Assembly: GCA_031283515.1 (NCBI GenBank)
Contig: JAITBS010000514.1
Location: 1-5,529, forward strand
Reading direction: 5' to 3'
Length of the DNA stretch: 5,529 nucleotides
Source of the DNA: Planctomycetaceae bacterium
Lineage (GTDB): Bacteria > Planctomycetota > Planctomycetia > Pirellulales > Thermoguttaceae
The notes below the pieces were generated by a model that ran no database searches, was not told the origin of the DNA, and was given only the letters and a program-made list of their open reading frames with translations. Made by a program: the position numbers and the translations under genes. This document shows positions 5,406 to 5,529 of the stretch, in pieces (the stretch's first letter is position 1; the number at the start of each line of letters is the position of its first letter).

Positions 5406-5529
5406 GTACAAAATTGTTAAACAAGCAACACCATTTTTGAAATGAAATTCATTGTTGAAGTCATTGTTCAAAGTGCTTCTGCTATTGCGGTACTGTGAAA
5501 GGCTGGGGTGTATGTTTTTGCGAGAGTGT
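5406..5529. other. Right-end segment, nothing firmly supported
   Basis: No RNA gene or long frame is visible here. An 18-codon ORF (5442-5498, MKFIVEVIVQSASAIAVL) has a codon pattern that looks fair but lacks a Shine-Dalgarno sequence. An ATG at 5512 stays open for the six codons left before the window ends, behind a weak G-rich stretch at 5504-5508. It could begin a gene lying to the right, but the evidence is too short to call. Confidence 0.4.

Overview
The window looks like a piece of a Planctomycetes (or related Planctomycetes-Verrucomicrobia-Chlamydiae) chromosome. Two points suggest this. A DUF1559-type protein starts at the left edge, with a class III prepilin leader and the typical LLLPAVNAAREA continuation; this family is hugely expanded in Planctomycetes. 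The main gene is a long secretin with planctomycete-style helical repeats in front of its secretin domains. Base use is AT-leaning, especially between genes, so a low-GC planctomycete (for example a gut or anaerobic lineage) is possible. That lineage guess is inference, and no marker gene is present to settle it.

Layout. Positions 1-229 (minus strand) hold the 5' part of the DUF1559/pseudopilin-like gene, which runs off the left edge. Positions 230-1043 are a divergent, AT-rich intergenic region with no supported gene. It ends in a hairpin directly before the ribosome binding site of the next gene. Positions 1044-4670 (plus strand) hold one complete secretin gene of about 1208 codons: signal peptide, pentapeptide repeats, three helical repeats, a linker, a coiled coil plus TPR-like part, STN/N0 domain, N1-like domain, secretin beta-barrel domain. 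Positions 4671-5529 hold no convincing protein gene but are rich in structure. In order they contain a heptad-built inverted repeat, a long hairpin flanked by TTTGTGTG repeats, a very short ORF with a strong Shine-Dalgarno sequence, four 21-base tandem repeats, and a long imperfect foldback of about 140 bases.

How the parts could work together. A secretin forms an outer-membrane pore for a type II secretion or type IV pilus-like machine, and DUF1559 proteins carry the processing signal for the matching pilin-like assembly path. The two genes here are divergent and about 0.8 kb apart, with no other secretion gene (ATPase, platform protein, peptidase) in view. A functional link is plausible but not shown.

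The most unusual part is the 3' flank, where several independent repeats and foldbacks lie within about 0.7 kb. It resembles a cluster of small non-coding repetitive elements rather than a gene system. I see no transposase, CRISPR array, tRNA, rRNA or recognisable riboswitch.
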